64,000 bases of DNA. Source: Calothrix sp. NIES-4105 (GTDB taxonomy: Bacteria; Cyanobacteriota; Cyanobacteriia; Cyanobacteriales; Nostocaceae). This document shows positions 18,150 to 28,451 of the stretch, in pieces (the first letter of the stretch is position 1; every line of letters begins with the position of its first letter). The notes beneath the pieces are model-generated. The model worked only from the letters and a program-made list of their open reading frames with translations. It did not search any database and was not told where the DNA came from. Made by a program: the position numbers and the translations under genes. Location of the stretch: assembly GCF_002368415.1 (NCBI RefSeq), contig NZ_AP018290.1:2359470-2423469 (forward strand), in the 5' to 3' direction.

Positions 18150-21100
18150 TTAATGACACAAATTACGAGAACCAAATGAGCCTTTGCGTGAACCAGGCGC
18201 CAGCGCGACCAATATCACATCACCATTTTTATCTTTAAGCCAGCCTTGTGCTTCTATAACAGGAGGGTGGGAGGGTGAGAGGGTGGGGGCTTGGGAGAGG
18301 GTGGAAGTGTTTAATGTTATCCACCTACCAGTTGGCACTTCTGCTTGTAGCGGTTCGGTTGGACTTGGCGCCATTCCACCACGTCCAGTCACGGTGAAAG
18401 AATTACCGCGCGCGCGAACTCCTGGGTTACAACTTGATGCTATTTGTCGTGATGCATCTGTTAAACCAGATGGTAATTCGACTAAACCGCGACTTGGGTC
18501 TACGTCTGGTGTGTTAATAGTTACTATTCCACTCAGAAATGGGTTGGTTTGAGAGACTGCTGTAATGTCATTTGTTAATAATTGCCCTGGATTTAAATCA
18601 CCTGGACGTAATCTTTCTAACTGCTGTCTACTAAGTGGTTTGGCGCCGAATATGGCTGTGGCATCTATCTTCACACTTCCGCCGGAACCATTGAAAGCAT
18701 TCGCTGTAATGTCGGTGTTTTCGTTGGGATAGGCAATAATAAATTTTGTATTGATATCAATATTGCCACCGTTACCACCAGCTTGATCGGTTCCCGCAGT
18801 CGTTGATATCCGACTTTGGCGCCGTAGTGATAGTACATCTTGTATATCTAAGTCAATATTGCCACCATCACCTAACGTAGTTTCACCTCGAATAAACCCT
18901 CGGTCAAGGGAAAGCGAGTTTGCTGTTACATTAATATTACCTGCACTACTCGCGGCATTATTTGAATTATTGCTAAAATTGGGTTTAGCAGAAACAGAGA
19001 TACTGGCATTGCGTAAAACCATTTCTCCGTTGACTTTAAAATTGAGATTTCCACCTCTACCAGTACCTTTATCTTCGCTTTCAACACCAGCGTTTTCTAT
19101 CAGTAAAGAATTCGCTGTTAAAAATAGCGTACCTGCGTTGCCCTCTCCTTCCGTGCTAATTCCAATTCCACCTCGGTTACGAAATACTGCTGTATCTGTA
19201 TTCAGAATAATTGTACCACCATTACCTCGACCGCGCGTGACGCTGCCTAAACCGCTATTTACTCCAGGTACATCATTCTCAAAAAGAACTGATTTGGCTG
19301 TAATATTTATGGCGCCAGCATTTCCGGTAAATCTTCTATCAAAAAAGGTACTAGTTGTAATATTGGCATTGTTTCGTAATTCAAGTGAGTTTGTTTTAAG
19401 GTTTATTAACCCTGCTTGTCCTCTACTTGCTGTTTCACTTGTAATACCTGAATCTTTAGTCATTAAAACACGGTCTGCTGTAATGTTAATTTCTCCGGCA
19501 TTACCAGTATTATCTACTATTCGCAGTTGTCCATTAGCCTCAACTACACCAGTATCTGTATTTATTCCCACTTGGTTCGACATAAATAGTGAGTCTGTGT
19601 TGATGTCAATAGTGCCTGCATTTCCTGACCCTAATGTATAACTTTTAATAGCTCCGCGATTCTCAAGACTTAATTCTCTTGTGCTGATAGTTACATTACC
19701 TGCTTGCCCTGCACCTTCGGTATTACTTCCAATTCCTGCATCTTTAAGTAGCCTAATCGTATCACTTGTAATCACAACATCACCTGCTTTTCCATCACTA
19801 GTAGTTAAACTTTCAATACCTGCACTACTTAAAGTTAAATTTGGTGTATTAATAACTAGTGATGCTGCGTTACCAGACCCTTCCGTTTTACTCTTAAAGC
19901 CGGCGCCGTTCAAATTAATTATTGCTGCCTCTAGCTGCATCGGCGCCGCGTTCAAAGTGGTATTATCGCTGTTAAGACCTGAATCAATAATAGAAATTGT
20001 ATCTCCAGCCTTTGCCTTTAATTCTCCACCTCTAGCTTGAAAACCACTATCTTTTATAGAGATATTGCGTCCAGCTTGGAGAATTATGCTTAACGCCCCA
20101 TTATTAATACCGGAATTATTAAAAGAAATTGTATCTCCAGCCGTTGCTTTAAATTCTCCACCCCTCGTTTGAAAACCACCTTTATTTATAGAGATATTGC
20201 GTCCAGCTTGTAGAATTACACTTAAGGCGCCATTTGTTGATTCAATTCCAAAACCTTCTCCCCCCAAGGTAATATCATTTGCTGCCTGTAAAGTCAAAGT
20301 TACCGAACTTGCAGTTGATTTTTTAATTCCAAAACCGCCAGTTATTGTTGAAATATTACCCTCTTGATTTCCTGTATTGCCTGTACTAATAGTCACACTA
20401 GTACCAGCTTCAAGCTGCGTTTGAATATCAAAAATATCAACAACCGCATTATCACCCGTAGCTGTAAAGATATTAGGATTACCACCGCTAAAACTACCAT
20501 TTGCATAACTTTGATATGCTAATAAGATATTACGAGGGTCAAGCAACCAAGTTCCACCTATACCATTCACTGCACTAGCATTGACTGTAATACCAGTAAC
20601 ATCAAGAAAATTTGCGCTTGAGGTTTCAATAAAACCTCCATTCCCAAACTGCGCTCCACCCTTTGCTTCTAAAGTTCCATAAGCGCGCGTAGACTCGTTA
20701 CTCCATACAATAATTTGTCCACCATTACCTGCGGTTATGGCATTCGCTTGAATTGTTGCCTTTGGACTAATATAAGTTGCATGATTCTTGAAACTCCCAA
20801 CACCTTTATAGTCCCCACCCAAAAATACTTTACCACCACTGCGATCACCAGATGCATTAATGAAGGCGCCTGGATATAAGCCAACTTGATGACCTAATAT
20901 GTTTACAATTCCACCCTTTTGACTTGATACATCGATATTACCTGTTGTAATAGTCGTTCCAGCTTGGTTAGGTATTGCAAGTCCTGATAATTCAACTTCA
21001 CCGTTTGTATTTGTAGGAAGATTAGCAAGTAACGGTGATAGTGAGACTTTATTTATTTCTCCTTCCTGTAGCTGCAACTCAGTAACATTACCAGTTTCTA

Positions 21101-21791
21101 AGCTGATATCTGCTGCATTGGAAACAGAGACTAAAGCTATTTCTCCACCTGGTGCTTTCAGGCGCCCAGTATTGATGACTGCACTACCTAATAAAGTTAA
21201 ATTTTGTCCTGGGCTAACCGTTAAATTACCAGTATTTACAACTGCGTTTGTATTTGTGTCTAATTGTAATCCTATAGGAGTACTAATCGTTAATAATGGT
21301 TGTTGATTTGGCGCCGCGCTAAATAAAGTACCATCGGCAAACTTTATACTATTTGCAGTAGTACTAATAAAAGAACCGCCAATATTCAAACTAGCATTTT
21401 GCCCAAAAAGGATTCCCGCTGGGTTTAAAATAAATAAATTAGCTGAACCGTTAGCTTTAATGATGCCATCTATGTTAGAGGGCAATCCACCTGTGACTCT
21501 ACTAATGATGTTTCTAATCCCAATATCATTATTGAAAAATGCCGTATTTCCTGTTATACCGGGAGTAAGCGTAGAAAATGAAAAATCTTTAAAGCTATGA
21601 AATAAATTACTTTCTCTCTGCGTTCCACCTTCTATTATCTTAACATTTCCCTGAGTTGATACTCTTGAATTTACAGGAAGCGTTGCATCTGGAGTAATAT
21701 CTGCAAGCACAGGGCAGGTAAATGCTAATATGATCACACTACCTAAACTGTGTAAACCAAGTTTATAAATCTTTACAGATTGATTGTTCAT
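18150..21791 (-). CDS. Haemagglutinin-like TPS exoprotein (two-partner secretion)
   Basis: 1213 residues. A signal peptide (about residues 1-30, ending PVLADITPD) is followed by the TPS/haemagglutination-activity domain: LFHSFKDFSF, NIISRVTGG, LFILNPAGILFGQNASL, GGSFISTTANSIKFAD. This domain guides secretion through a TpsB outer-membrane pore. The remaining residues form a long beta-helix of degenerate repeats (GNAG, NITA, ITSETA-like). The end contains the conserved cyanobacterial tail (SSCNPG... WITLNTS). No tpsB gene is in the window. It is divergent from the sigma-like gene 22120, sharing the intergenic region. Likely a cell-surface adhesin or matrix protein; exact role unknown. Confidence 0.9.
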   Translation of the reverse strand: MNNQSVKIYKLGLHSLGSVIILAFTCPVLADITPDATLPVNSRVSTQGNVKIIEGGTQRESNLFHSFKDFSFSTLTPGITGNTAFFNNDIGIRNIISRVTGGLPSNIDGIIKANGSANLFILNPAGILFGQNASLNIGGSFISTTANSIKFADGTLFSAAPNQQPLLTISTPIGLQLDTNTNAVVNTGNLTVSPGQNLTLLGSAVINTGRLKAPGGEIALVSVSNAADISLETGNVTELQLQEGEINKVSLSPLLANLPTNTNGEVELSGLAIPNQAGTTITTGNIDVSSQKGGIVNILGHQVGLYPGAFINASGDRSGGKVFLGGDYKGVGSFKNHATYISPKATIQANAITAGNGGQIIVWSNESTRAYGTLEAKGGAQFGNGGFIETSSANFLDVTGITVNASAVNGIGGTWLLDPRNILLAYQSYANGSFSGGNPNIFTATGDNAVVDIFDIQTQLEAGTSVTISTGNTGNQEGNISTITGGFGIKKSTASSVTLTLQAANDITLGGEGFGIESTNGALSVILQAGRNISINKGGFQTRGGEFKATAGDTISFNNSGINNGALSIILQAGRNISIKDSGFQARGGELKAKAGDTISIIDSGLNSDNTTLNAAPMQLEAAIINLNGAGFKSKTEGSGNAASLVINTPNLTLSSAGIESLTTSDGKAGDVVITSDTIRLLKDAGIGSNTEGAGQAGNVTISTRELSLENRGAIKSYTLGSGNAGTIDINTDSLFMSNQVGINTDTGVVEANGQLRIVDNTGNAGEINITADRVLMTKDSGITSETASRGQAGLINLKTNSLELRNNANITTSTFFDRRFTGNAGAINITAKSVLFENDVPGVNSGLGSVTRGRGNGGTIILNTDTAVFRNRGGIGISTEGEGNAGTLFLTANSLLIENAGVESEDKGTGRGGNLNFKVNGEMVLRNASISVSAKPNFSNNSNNAASSAGNINVTANSLSLDRGFIRGETTLGDGGNIDLDIQDVLSLRRQSRISTTAGTDQAGGNGGNIDINTKFIIAYPNENTDITANAFNGSGGSVKIDATAIFGAKPLSRQQLERLRPGDLNPGQLLTNDITAVSQTNPFLSGIVTINTPDVDPSRGLVELPSGLTDASRQIASSCNPGVRARGNSFTVTGRGGMAPSPTEPLQAEVPTGRWITLNTSTLSQAPTLSPSHPPVIEAQGWLKDKNGDVILVALAPGSRKGSFGSRNLCH

Positions 21792-22119
21792 TTTTATTTA
21801 AATCCTTTTTATAATCTACATTTGTTTGAAATATAAATTATGATTGGATATAATTTAAATTAGTAGTATAATACCACAAACCCTAAAGATATAGAATTTA
21901 CACGAACGATGAAAACGAAAAATTAAGCGTCGTTCGTGGCGCCCATGATATTGTGTTTGTCCCGTAACACTTACCGTGCAGATATAGGCGCTGAAGCGCT
22001 ACTACGAACCTACCAAAACTTGTGACACGGAATACTAGTAGGTTGGCAAGCAAAAGTACGTAAATAGGTTAAAATTGATTATCAATACCAATTTAAAAAC
22101 CTTTATATATAACCTTTTC
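21792..22119. promoter_or_regulatory. Divergent promoter region of haemagglutinin-like and sigma-like genes
   Basis: This 328-base AT-rich gap lies between two divergent genes and must carry both promoters. It contains a perfect 9-bp inverted repeat, cacgaacga (21901-21909) and tcgttcgtg (21930-21938), with a 20-nt spacer. That repeat could be an operator or a terminator-like hairpin. I cannot assign -10/-35 boxes with confidence. Confidence 0.4.
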
Positions 22120-23316
22120 ATGCAACCTAGGCAGAGCATTATTGAAATATTTTCTACCTTTGCGCTATTCGATACAGATAGGTTTAGTGCTTGGGCAACC
22201 GATGCCAAACTGCGTCGCAGTATAAAAAATTGCTTAGAACATTCCCCGCAAGCGGAAACAGACAAAGTTTGGGCACTTTACTGGCATAAAATTTGGCAAG
22301 CTGAATCAAATCCTCTTGCAGCAGCACATATTTCAGCCTACTTACAGGAAGTGTGCTACTGGACGGCAAAAAAAATGACGCTCAACTTTAAAAGTCAATG
22401 TAGCATAGCAGATTGCTTTCAAATCGCTATCGCGCGCGTTCCCAAAATTCTGAAAAACTTCAACTCAGAACTTGGTTCTAATTTAAAAAGTTATGCCGAA
22501 TTAGCTTTTGAAGGTTTTATCAAAGACTCGCTACGGTTGCATCACGAAGCTGATATTTGTAGCGACTGGGCATTACTACACAAAATTAGCCGCAAACGCT
22601 TGATAGGCGCCTTGTCGAATGCAGGCTATAACAGTCAAATGATTTCGAGCTATATTTTAGCTTGGGAATGTTTTAAGGAACTGTACACAAGCGTTGGTAA
22701 GAGAACTCGCGTCTTGAATAAACCTGATACTTCAACTTGGCTTCGCATAGCTGACTTATATAATGTGCAGCAGTCAAGTCAGTTGATGTGTACTTCTAAG
22801 GCAACCCCAGAAAGTGTAGAAAAGTGGATATCGTCTTGCCATGCTGCTGCACGTAACTATCTGTTTCCAAAAATGGTTTCTGCTGATGCACCGCTTGTTG
22901 GGCAAGAAACTGGTAATTTGCTCGATATATTACCGACTTCGGAAGACACATCGCTGCTGATGCAAATTATTACCCAAGAAGAACAAACAAATAGGCAAAA
23001 GCGACAAGTCGAACTAACTCAAGTTTTAACTAATGCGATAGCATCACTCGATACACAGTCACAGCAACTACTGCAAGTTTACTACTCACAACAGCTAACG
23101 CAGCAGCAAATTGCCGAAAAGTTTGAGATAAAGCAGTACACTGTTTCTCGTCGTTTGACGAGCATCAAGCGCGCGTTGTTATTAGCTTTAACTAACTGGA
23201 GTACAAATAACATGCATATTAAGTCTACACCTGACGTACTAGATGCGGTAAGCAAAAGCTTGGAGGAATGGCTCAAAAATCATTACAGCCATACTAATTA
23301 CCTAGCAGATAATTAA
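22120..23316 (+). CDS. Sigma-70-like regulator with C-terminal HTH
   Basis: 398 residues from the ATG at 22120; an upstream TTG at 22075 would add 15 residues, but the family-like start MQPRQSIIEIF favours the ATG. The C-terminal part LDTQSQQLLQVYYSQQLTQQ followed by QIAEKFEIKQYTVSRRLTSI is a sigma region-4-type helix-turn-helix. The N-terminal half is helical and poorly similar to classic sigma regions 2-3. A paralogue is at 44369-45919, each followed by a DUF1822 gene. It probably directs RNA polymerase to special promoters, perhaps of this locus (inference). Confidence 0.75.
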   Translation: MQPRQSIIEIFSTFALFDTDRFSAWATDAKLRRSIKNCLEHSPQAETDKVWALYWHKIWQAESNPLAAAHISAYLQEVCYWTAKKMTLNFKSQCSIADCFQIAIARVPKILKNFNSELGSNLKSYAELAFEGFIKDSLRLHHEADICSDWALLHKISRKRLIGALSNAGYNSQMISSYILAWECFKELYTSVGKRTRVLNKPDTSTWLRIADLYNVQQSSQLMCTSKATPESVEKWISSCHAAARNYLFPKMVSADAPLVGQETGNLLDILPTSEDTSLLMQIITQEEQTNRQKRQVELTQVLTNAIASLDTQSQQLLQVYYSQQLTQQQIAEKFEIKQYTVSRRLTSIKRALLLALTNWSTNNMHIKSTPDVLDAVSKSLEEWLKNHYSHTNYLADN

Positions 23317-23334
23317 AATGGAGTCAACAAAATT

Positions 23335-24480
23335 ATGTTTAGTGCGTCTTCCCCGTCCTTACTTGATAACGAACACATTCTCGAAATACCTCCTACTTCT
23401 ACTGCACCAGAACAAGGGTTCTCAACGGCAGGCGCCTGTCAACGCGCTCTAATTAACCAACTGTGTTTGGATGCGTTTTTATGCATGTTGCGTGAAGAAT
23501 TTTCTGTGACTTCTAAGATTTATCCTAATCACGCAGCACTAGCTAGTATTTGGGAATTTGTCAACGGTACTGCGATTAGTTTTGGTAGCGTGCGTTTAAT
23601 ATTAATACCAACTTTAGCAATGGATGGAGATGAATTGCGCGTATCGCAAGAGTGGATAGATATTCCTGAATGGGTTGGTGACTATTATTTAGCAGTACAA
23701 GTCAACCCAGATGAAGGTTGGATAAGAGTTTATGGCTACACAAACCACCAAAAAATCAAAACCCTTGGTGTTTATAATCCTAGTGACCGTACTTATAGCG
23801 TTGAATCAGAAGACTTAATTCAAGATTTAAATGTTTTGTGGTTGACTACTCAATATTATCCCGAAGTTACGCGCGCTGAAGTCACAGCACTACAACCATT
23901 ACCTCAAACTCAAGCTGAAAATTTATTACAGCGGTTAGGTTCCAACATTAAATTTCCACGTTTAGAAATTCCATTTCAGCTTTGGGGAGCGTTGCTAGCA
24001 CATGGTGGTTGGCGCCAGCGTTTGTATGAATTACGGCAAGGTTTAACACAACAAACATCTGTTATACAATGGCTGACTGATGGAGTCTCGAATTTTGCTA
24101 CCCAGCTTGGTTGGTCAACGCGCGAATTTTTAGCGGCGCCTTCTAGTATGCGAAGTAGAGAAGCATCTACAGTTGGGTTATCAAGACAACTATTAGTATC
24201 TAATAGTATATACGAACTGCGTGTTTTCTCTAAAGGCAATGCAGAAGAACTAGTTTGGCGGTTTGAATTACGAAGTTCTAACCCAGATAATTTAATACCT
24301 AGTGGTTTTAAGCTAAGACTACTAACCGAAGATTTACAAACCTTTACAAATAACGAAGATACTGCGACGGCGCCTGTCGAACAATTGTATGTTGAAGTAA
24401 TGCTTGAATCTGGAGAAGGCATAGTTTGGGAAGTTGAACCAACACCCGAAGATTACGAGCGCGAAATTCTACGATTTTAA
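23335..24480 (+). CDS. DUF1822 family protein
   Basis: 381 residues, soluble. DUF1822 features: WEFVNGTAISFGSVRLILIP, SQEWIDIPEWVGDYYLAVQV, LWGALLAHGGWRQRLYELRQG (split here only by wording), and a C-terminal beta-rich domain ending VWEVEPTPEDYE. The family is cyanobacterial and of unknown function. It begins 18 bases after the sigma-like gene, so they form an operon. The same pair recurs at 44.2-45.9 kb, which suggests DUF1822 is a partner or regulator of the sigma-like factor (inference). Confidence 0.85.
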   Translation: MFSASSPSLLDNEHILEIPPTSTAPEQGFSTAGACQRALINQLCLDAFLCMLREEFSVTSKIYPNHAALASIWEFVNGTAISFGSVRLILIPTLAMDGDELRVSQEWIDIPEWVGDYYLAVQVNPDEGWIRVYGYTNHQKIKTLGVYNPSDRTYSVESEDLIQDLNVLWLTTQYYPEVTRAEVTALQPLPQTQAENLLQRLGSNIKFPRLEIPFQLWGALLAHGGWRQRLYELRQGLTQQTSVIQWLTDGVSNFATQLGWSTREFLAAPSSMRSREASTVGLSRQLLVSNSIYELRVFSKGNAEELVWRFELRSSNPDNLIPSGFKLRLLTEDLQTFTNNEDTATAPVEQLYVEVMLESGEGIVWEVEPTPEDYEREILRF

Positions 24481-24628
24481 TTGTGAAAATTTAATATATT
24501 TTTTTAATAAATCAGTATATATACTCGTTGTATATTAAAAAAAGTAGCTTTGGTACGTAGAACCTAACCCCCCAACCCCCTTAAGAGCAAGGGAAGGGGG
24601 AGTAAATTAGCTCCCCTCTCCTACAAGG
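24481..24628. other. Intergenic stretch with CCCCAACCCCC-type repeat (left part)
   Basis: The gap 24481-24931 carries a C/G-rich dispersed repeat (cctaaccccccaacccc at about 24567 and gaggggttggggg at about 24793). A MITE-like element is inserted between its halves. A poor AT-rich stretch at 24495-24545 may hold transcription ends of the DUF1822 operon. Confidence 0.5.
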
Positions 24629-24783
24629 CTGCCGTGTACACATATCTTTAATAATCCCTTCTTTTCCCCCCTTTGTGCCCTTTGTGTTCAAAGTGGTTTA
24701 TCTCTTTAAAGAACCACAAAGGCACAAAGAACACAAAGAAAGAGAAGAAAGAGAAGAAAAAGAGACTTATGTGTACACGGTAG
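24629..24783. mobile_element. MITE-like element, copy 1 (155 bp)
   Basis: Ends ctgccgtgtacaca (left) and tgtgtacacggtag (right, via tatgtgtacacggtag) are inverted repeats. A 9-bp direct repeat, cctacaagg, flanks the element (24620-24628 and 24784-24792), as expected for a target-site duplication. The interior is itself a large imperfect inverted repeat (ctttgtg...cacaaag). No transposase is encoded. Confidence 0.75.
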
Positions 24784-24931
24784 CCTACAAGGAGAGGGGT
24801 TGGGGGAGAGGTTTTTAAAACACGAGTGAAAAGTCAGATACTTTCCCCTCTTTCTTTGTGTGCTTTGAGGTTGATTATTTAATAATAAATTTTACGAATA
24901 AATTAGAACGAATATATAAGGCTATAAAAAA

Positions 24932-27499
24932 ATGAATAAAAAACGATTTTTACTAAATTTATCTAAATTATTCAATATCAAGCATTCAATCTTGAGATTG
25001 ATTACGATTGCTATATTCACTACTATATTATGTGTTCAATTATTTCCAGCTTTTGCTAATACTCAGCCCTCAACACAACACACAGGTGAATTATTATATG
25101 ACAGTGGACGCTATGCAGAAGCCGCACAAATATTGCAGCAAGCTGTTAACTCATATAAAAAGCAAGGAAAAACACTCGAACAAGCTGTAGCTTTAAGTAA
25201 TCTCTCACTTACATATCAGCAGTTAGGTAACTGGAAAGAAGCTCAAAACATAATTACTCAAAGCTTAAATTTACAAGGATATCAACAAGCATCACGGAAC
25301 ACTATCCAAAATCTTCCAGTTCTTGCCCAAACTTTAGATATTCAAGGACGCTTGCAATTAACAACAGGGCGCCCAGAACAAGCGCTTTCAACCTGGAAAG
25401 AAATGGAGGAAATCTACACAAAAATAGGAGATAAAAATAGTATAGCTCTAGCGCGTCTCAATCAAGCTCAAGCTTTACGAAGCCAAGGCTTCAACCGTCG
25501 TGCGGTCGAAATGCTCGAACAAATAAATCAAACATTAGAATCTCAACCAGACTCACTAGATAAAGTGATAGCATTACTTTCGCTTGGTAACACACTACAA
25601 AGCATTGGAAAACTCAAAGAATCTGACCGCATTTTACAAAAAAGTTTAGAAACATCCCAGCGACTAAAGTCTCCCGTTTATATAGCTGCAACTCTGCTAA
25701 GTTTGGGTAATAACGCTCGCGCGCAGCAAAAAATGCCAGAAGCCATATCATTCTACCAAAAAACACATATAATATCTTCCTCACCTCTTACCAAAGTTCA
25801 ATCTCAAATAAATCAATTTAGTTTACTAGTCCAAACACAAAAATCAAACGAAGCTCAATCTTTAATACCAGCTATTCAAACTCAACTTAAATTACTCCCC
25901 TCCTCGCGCGCATCAATTTACGCAAAAATTAACTTCGCTAACTCCCTCCCACCCTCCCTTTCATCCTCTCTCCTCGCAACTGCCATACAACAATCTCGCA
26001 GCATCGGTGACACACGCACGGAAGCTTATGCACTAGGAAAATTAGGGAGTTTATATGAGAAAGCACAGCAATTTAAGCAAGCGCGCGAGCTTACCGAAAA
26101 AGCATTAATTTTAGCCAAAGAAACAAATACAGCAGAAATAGCTTATTTGTGGCAGTGGCAATTAGGCAGAATATTAAAATCACAAGGTGACATCAAAGCA
26201 GCAACTACCGCATATGATGCAGCAGTAGAAAGTTTGGAACAACTGCGAACTGACCTAGTAGCAGTAAATCAAGACGTACAATTTAACTTTCGAGATAACA
26301 TAGAACCAGTATACCGCGAGTCAGTTGCTTTATTGCTTTCGGCAGAAGAAACCTCGGAAAAAGCACTTGAGAAAGCCAGAGCGCGTATCGAAGCACTACA
26401 GTTAGCAGAACTAGATAACTTTTTCCGTGAAGCTTGTTTACAAGGACAGAGGGTACTACTTGATAAAGTTGTAGACGAAGAAAACCCCACAACTGCTGTT
26501 ATTTACCCAATTATCCTCCCCGAACAACTTCAAATAATTGTCAAAATTCCTCAACAACCATTACGCCATTATACAATTAAGAAATCACAACCAGAAGTAG
26601 AAAATATTCTCCAACAAATTCGAGAGTATATTTTAGAACCTGACCGAACAGAGGATGTACAAACACTTTCTCAGGAAGTATATAGCTGGTTAATTAAACC
26701 AATTGAATCTGACCTAGCAAAAAGCAAAATTAACACCCTCGTATTTGTGCTGGATGGCGCCTTAAGAAATCTGCCAATGGCTGCCTTATATGACGGTCAA
26801 AAATACTTAATAGAAAAATACGCTATTGCTTTAAGTTTAGGATTACAGCTTTTTCAACCTAAACCTGTCACCCAAACAAAACTTAACGTATTAGCAGCTG
26901 GACTAGTGCAACCACCACTCAACTATAAAAAGCAATTCCCACCCTTACCAGAAATTAAGTCCGAGTTTAATTCAATTTCCCAAGCAGGTGTTTCTAATAC
27001 CCAATTACTAGACCAAAACTTCAACAGCAAAAACCTAGAAACCAAAGTAAATACCTCTGGGTACAACGTACTGCATCTAGCAACCCACGGTCAGTTTAGC
27101 TCGCGCGCAGAGAATACCTTTATACTTGCTGCAGATGGTCCAATCAACGTCACACAGTTTGATAGCTTATTACGTCGTCGCGATGAAACCCGTCCGGAAG
27201 CATTAGAAATGCTAGTATTAAGCGCATGTCAGACCGCTACTGGAGACAACCGTGCGACTTTAGGATTAGCAGGAGCATCACTCAAAGCAGGCGCCCGGAG
27301 TACAGTAGCATCATTATGGCACGTTAACGACAAATCCACAGCTATCTTAATTGGCGAATTTTATCGACAATTAGCCAAAACCAAAGTAACAAAAGCCGAA
27401 GCACTAAGAAAAGCTCAAATCACACTTTTAAACAAATATCCCAATTACACCCGTCCTAGTTTTTGGGCGCCTTACATATTAATAGGTAACTGGCTTTAA
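24932..27499 (+). CDS. TPR-CHAT protein (caspase-like protease with TPR array)
   Basis: 855 residues. An N-terminal hydrophobic segment (about 23-42, ending PAFANTQPS) looks like a signal peptide or anchor. TPR repeats cover about 50-430 (GRYAEAAQILQQAV, ALSNLSLTYQQLGNWKEAQ and later units). The CHAT domain occupies the last 300 residues with putative catalytic His719 (HLATHGQFSS) and Cys766 (LSACQTATGDNRA), and ends FWAPYILIGNWL. Full-length and apparently active. TPR-CHAT proteins include the HetF-like and Craspase families. It follows DUF1822 by 451 bases on the same strand; the paralogue is at 57096. Confidence 0.92.
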   Translation: MNKKRFLLNLSKLFNIKHSILRLITIAIFTTILCVQLFPAFANTQPSTQHTGELLYDSGRYAEAAQILQQAVNSYKKQGKTLEQAVALSNLSLTYQQLGNWKEAQNIITQSLNLQGYQQASRNTIQNLPVLAQTLDIQGRLQLTTGRPEQALSTWKEMEEIYTKIGDKNSIALARLNQAQALRSQGFNRRAVEMLEQINQTLESQPDSLDKVIALLSLGNTLQSIGKLKESDRILQKSLETSQRLKSPVYIAATLLSLGNNARAQQKMPEAISFYQKTHIISSSPLTKVQSQINQFSLLVQTQKSNEAQSLIPAIQTQLKLLPSSRASIYAKINFANSLPPSLSSSLLATAIQQSRSIGDTRTEAYALGKLGSLYEKAQQFKQARELTEKALILAKETNTAEIAYLWQWQLGRILKSQGDIKAATTAYDAAVESLEQLRTDLVAVNQDVQFNFRDNIEPVYRESVALLLSAEETSEKALEKARARIEALQLAELDNFFREACLQGQRVLLDKVVDEENPTTAVIYPIILPEQLQIIVKIPQQPLRHYTIKKSQPEVENILQQIREYILEPDRTEDVQTLSQEVYSWLIKPIESDLAKSKINTLVFVLDGALRNLPMAALYDGQKYLIEKYAIALSLGLQLFQPKPVTQTKLNVLAAGLVQPPLNYKKQFPPLPEIKSEFNSISQAGVSNTQLLDQNFNSKNLETKVNTSGYNVLHLATHGQFSSRAENTFILAADGPINVTQFDSLLRRRDETRPEALEMLVLSACQTATGDNRATLGLAGASLKAGARSTVASLWHVNDKSTAILIGEFYRQLAKTKVTKAEALRKAQITLLNKYPNYTRPSFWAPYILIGNWL

Positions 27500-27573
27500 T
27501 TATAATTTGTATTAATTGTTGGCATAAAATCCTATAACTCTTGTGGAACGGCTGTCCCCAGCCGTAATTAATA

Positions 27574-27996
27574 TCAAGAACAAAGTTTACTAGTCCAAAC
27601 TTGACTTCCTCCTCCTCTCGCACATTTATTTTGTTCCCCTACCCATGTAACCTGCCATCTATTTTGAACACGTCGCATCTCAACTCTTCGTCGTATAGCA
27701 GCAACAGAATCATCTGCTAAACCTTCCTTAGTCATCACAACTACTGCTGTATCGCGCGTTGGATACTTAACATCAACGTTTTCTGATTTTCTTCCTTCAG
27801 CTTCTTCAGCATCAGCAAATAATTTGACAGCCACCTGATTAGGATTCGAGTTAGATATTTGATTATTAGCAACAAAGTTTTTCACATTCACAACTCGATA
27901 ACCTGAACGAGCAGAACCTTGGGCAAAAGACTGGGCAGTTGCGACAGAAACAAGAGTAGTAGCCAACGCTGCCAATACAACCGATTGTTTTAACAT
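27574..27996 (-). CDS. Small secreted protein, unknown function
   Basis: 140 residues with a clear signal peptide (MLKQSVVLAALATTLVSVAT, cleavage likely after SFAQ). The mature part is charged (ADAEEAEGRKSENVD) and has a C-terminal Cys pair (NKCARGGGSQVW...KLCS) that could form a disulfide. It is convergent with the TPR-CHAT gene. I do not recognise the family. Confidence 0.65.
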   Translation of the reverse strand: MLKQSVVLAALATTLVSVATAQSFAQGSARSGYRVVNVKNFVANNQISNSNPNQVAVKLFADAEEAEGRKSENVDVKYPTRDTAVVVMTKEGLADDSVAAIRRRVEMRRVQNRWQVTWVGEQNKCARGGGSQVWTSKLCS

Positions 27997-28241
27997 AATA
28001 TCTCTAGTATTTCTTGTGTAATGTACTAAACTACATTTCCTGTAATAGATTTTTCGGACACGTCAACATTATATTCACGCTTATTAAATTTATCGCATGA
28101 ACAAAGGAAAAATGTTATAGCATCTCAATCCGGTGAGCATTAAAGAAGATTTCAATACAAACTAACTTTGTTACTTATACAGAGAATAAAGGGTAATCAG
28201 CAAGGACTGCCACCGCAATACAATGAAGGAAAAGAGGGAGA

Positions 28242-28451
28242 TTGAAAAATGATAAAAAATATCAGTTTTTGAGTTATCGGCTTGCATTGGCAGAGACTCA
28301 GCCAGAACGAGTATTATATTTAGCAGTACCAGTAGATACATACAAAACCTTCTTTCAATTTGAGTTTACACAAATGGCGATAAAACAATATCAGCTATTG
28401 CTAATCACATATGACCCAACAAATGAGGAGATTGTACAGTGGATAAGGTAG
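28242..28451 (+). pseudogene. xisH: N-terminally truncated xisH
   Basis: 69 residues from a TTG, matching only the C-terminal half of XisH: FLSYRLALAETQPERVLYLA, then VPVDTYKTFF and ITYDPTNEEIVQWI. About 70-80 N-terminal residues, including the PD-(D/E)XK-like core found in the copy at 4266, are missing. It is therefore almost surely non-functional, although it still overlaps xisI as in intact pairs. Confidence 0.8.

Noticed and set aside
18859..20040. Long plus-strand frames opposite the haemagglutinin-like gene (up to 260 residues)
   Set aside because: They are antisense shadows of a repetitive Asn/Gly/Thr-rich gene with strong codon bias; the products are low-complexity Pro/Leu/Ser strings. 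The same applies to 61739-62479.
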